64,000 bases of DNA from Fontibacillus phaseoli (GTDB lineage: Bacteria > Bacillota > Bacilli > Paenibacillales > Paenibacillaceae): contig NZ_QPJW01000002.1 of the NCBI RefSeq assembly GCF_003337355.1, positions 477,537 to 541,536 on the forward strand, given 5' to 3'. This document shows, piece by piece, positions 62,937-64,000 of the stretch. Under the pieces are notes generated by a model, which was not told the origin of the DNA, did no database searches, and saw nothing but the letters and a program-made list of their open reading frames with translations. Numbering within the stretch: the stretch's first letter is position 1; each line of letters starts with the position of its first letter. Both the position numbers and the translations under genes were made by a program.

Positions 62937-63917
62937 TTAATCTATAACACTAACGAGAACCGCCTCAGCTACTTGCTTATCTTCGTTCGATAACCACACC
63001 CTAACCGTTGGAACAACCTCTCTAGTTTCTAACAAGGAGGATATATCAGAACTTGTTACTTCTTCATACTTGCTAATGACGCTATTTTCCTCGGCGGAAA
63101 TATAACTGGCAAATATTTGGGTTGAGGCATTTATTTGTATATGAACATATTCATCATCTATTTCTTTTTCCCTAGTTGTTTGCACAGATTTAGGATTCAT
63201 ATATACTGTTATTTTATTTGTTTCAACACTTGCCAAATCTCCAACCAAATCAGCCTTTGCTTCATCCCATCCTGCCATTACCTCATCATTTTCATAGATA
63301 TATTCGACCTTAGCAGTTGAAAAAGGCAGCAAATCAGGAGCAATCATCCTAATAGCGACGCCCCCTAAGAGTCCTGTAACCAAGAAGAAACCAATCAGAG
63401 ACATTAGGAATTGATTGCGCGAGGACGTTGTTTTGCTGAACCATTTATATACACAGACACCTATAGCCCCGCCAGCGAAATTCAGTAAAATATCATCGAT
63501 GTCGCTGCTGCCCAAAGCAAACACATATTGAATAACTTCAAACGCAAATGAGGTCAGCAGCAGGCAAAGAAATGAACTGCGAAGAGGCTTATTGTGTGCG
63601 GCATAAGCCACAAAAATCCCCAAAGGAACAAATATCGCGATATTTCCTCCGATATTCGCCAAAGCCCTCTCCATGTCAATGTTCTCACTCGTAAAAAATT
63701 CTATAATCGTATTAAAAGGAATGATATTTATACTTCTTAATGATGGCATTATCCCTGAATGGAACAGTGCTGACAAAGGAATTGTCTTAAACAAAATAAT
63801 TTTCAAAGCGATTAAAGCATAGGCGATAAATATCAAGTAAAATATGGCGAGCAATAATTTGCTGGTGCCTGCCTTTCCAGGGTTGTCCCCCCGACTTCCA
63901 TCCATTTTGGAATCCAT
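62937..63917 (-). CDS. VanZ-family membrane protein
   Basis: A 326-residue protein. Five or so membrane helices in the first 200 residues carry the VanZ-like pattern (NIIPFNTIIEF, then NIGGNIAIFVPLGIF and GSSDIDDILLNFAGGAIG). An extracellular soluble tail of about 130 residues follows (VEYIYENDEVMAGWDEAKAD...). VanZ relatives give low-level teicoplanin resistance, but most members have no proven role. The ATG at 63915-63917 is preceded by AAGGTG; an earlier ATG at 63974 is possible. AT-rich like the peptide cluster, from which it is separated by its own terminator. Confidence 0.82.
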   Translation of the reverse strand: MDSKMDGSRGDNPGKAGTSKLLLAIFYLIFIAYALIALKIILFKTIPLSALFHSGIMPSLRSINIIPFNTIIEFFTSENIDMERALANIGGNIAIFVPLGIFVAYAAHNKPLRSSFLCLLLTSFAFEVIQYVFALGSSDIDDILLNFAGGAIGVCVYKWFSKTTSSRNQFLMSLIGFFLVTGLLGGVAIRMIAPDLLPFSTAKVEYIYENDEVMAGWDEAKADLVGDLASVETNKITVYMNPKSVQTTREKEIDDEYVHIQINASTQIFASYISAEENSVISKYEEVTSSDISSLLETREVVPTVRVWLSNEDKQVAEAVLVSVID

Positions 63918-64000
63918 GTTGCGGTCACACCTTTCATTTTTTTCTTTTTCGTGCCTGAACATATGCTTCAACATATCGGAAACGAATCTCTCGGATAATT

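Overview
The window is about 64 kb of a Bacillales chromosome, most likely Paenibacillus or a close relative. This rests on strong AAGGAGG-type ribosome binding sites with frequent GTG/TTG starts, a YesM/YesN two-component pair, YhaN/YhaO, YtpB, two YjcZ-type tiny sporulation proteins, a class 2 PyrD, copper-amine-oxidase-N envelope proteins and a GlnR-type box in front of amt. No rRNA, tRNA, insertion sequence, phage gene or CRISPR array was seen. One structured RNA, 6S RNA, is present.

Region 1 (1-11.1 kb) is a carbohydrate locus: a secreted GH74 xyloglucanase cut by the window edge and carrying a likely CcpA cre site, a YesN/YesM pair, and two paralogous FAD-dependent oxidoreductases with a C-terminal jelly-roll-like tail, flanking an AraC regulator. 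Region 2 (11.2-31.4 kb) is mostly housekeeping: GNAT and AhpD-like proteins, xpt, a YkvI-type transporter, the yhaO-yhaN repair pair with a glycosyltransferase, two RsmF-type rRNA methyltransferases, an RsuA-type pseudouridine synthase, a small alarmone synthetase, pyrD and a membrane-anchored L,D-transpeptidase. Region 3 (31.6-56 kb) holds ferredoxin, dinB, cimA, a TlpA-like thioredoxin, a JAMM peptidase, an exonuclease/DUF294 pair, amt, MerR, YugP, a GltC-like LysR regulator, rhomboid, tpx, 6S RNA, a CshA-type helicase, YitT, a DUF4015 protein, MATE and MFS transporters, an array of small palindromes, pfkA and ytpB.

Region 4 (56.1-64 kb) stands out. From about 57.6 kb the DNA becomes visibly AT-rich and carries a compact minus-strand gene set: radical SAM/SPASM enzyme, a 68-residue Cys-rich peptide, an intergenic terminator hairpin, an ABC exporter and an M16 zinc peptidase. 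This has the layout of a ribosomally made, post-translationally modified peptide (RiPP) cluster: the radical SAM enzyme would modify the peptide, the M16 protease would remove the leader and the ABC protein would export it. A VanZ-family membrane protein lies upstream and an orphan solute-binding lipoprotein downstream. This is the best candidate for an undescribed system; its product and chemistry cannot be read from sequence alone.

Regulatory sites readable by eye include a GlnR/TnrA box plus sigma-A promoter at amt, a 6S RNA promoter, an identical mother-cell-sigma-like CATACAATA element in front of both YjcZ genes, and numerous intrinsic terminators. All family names come from motif recognition without a database search.
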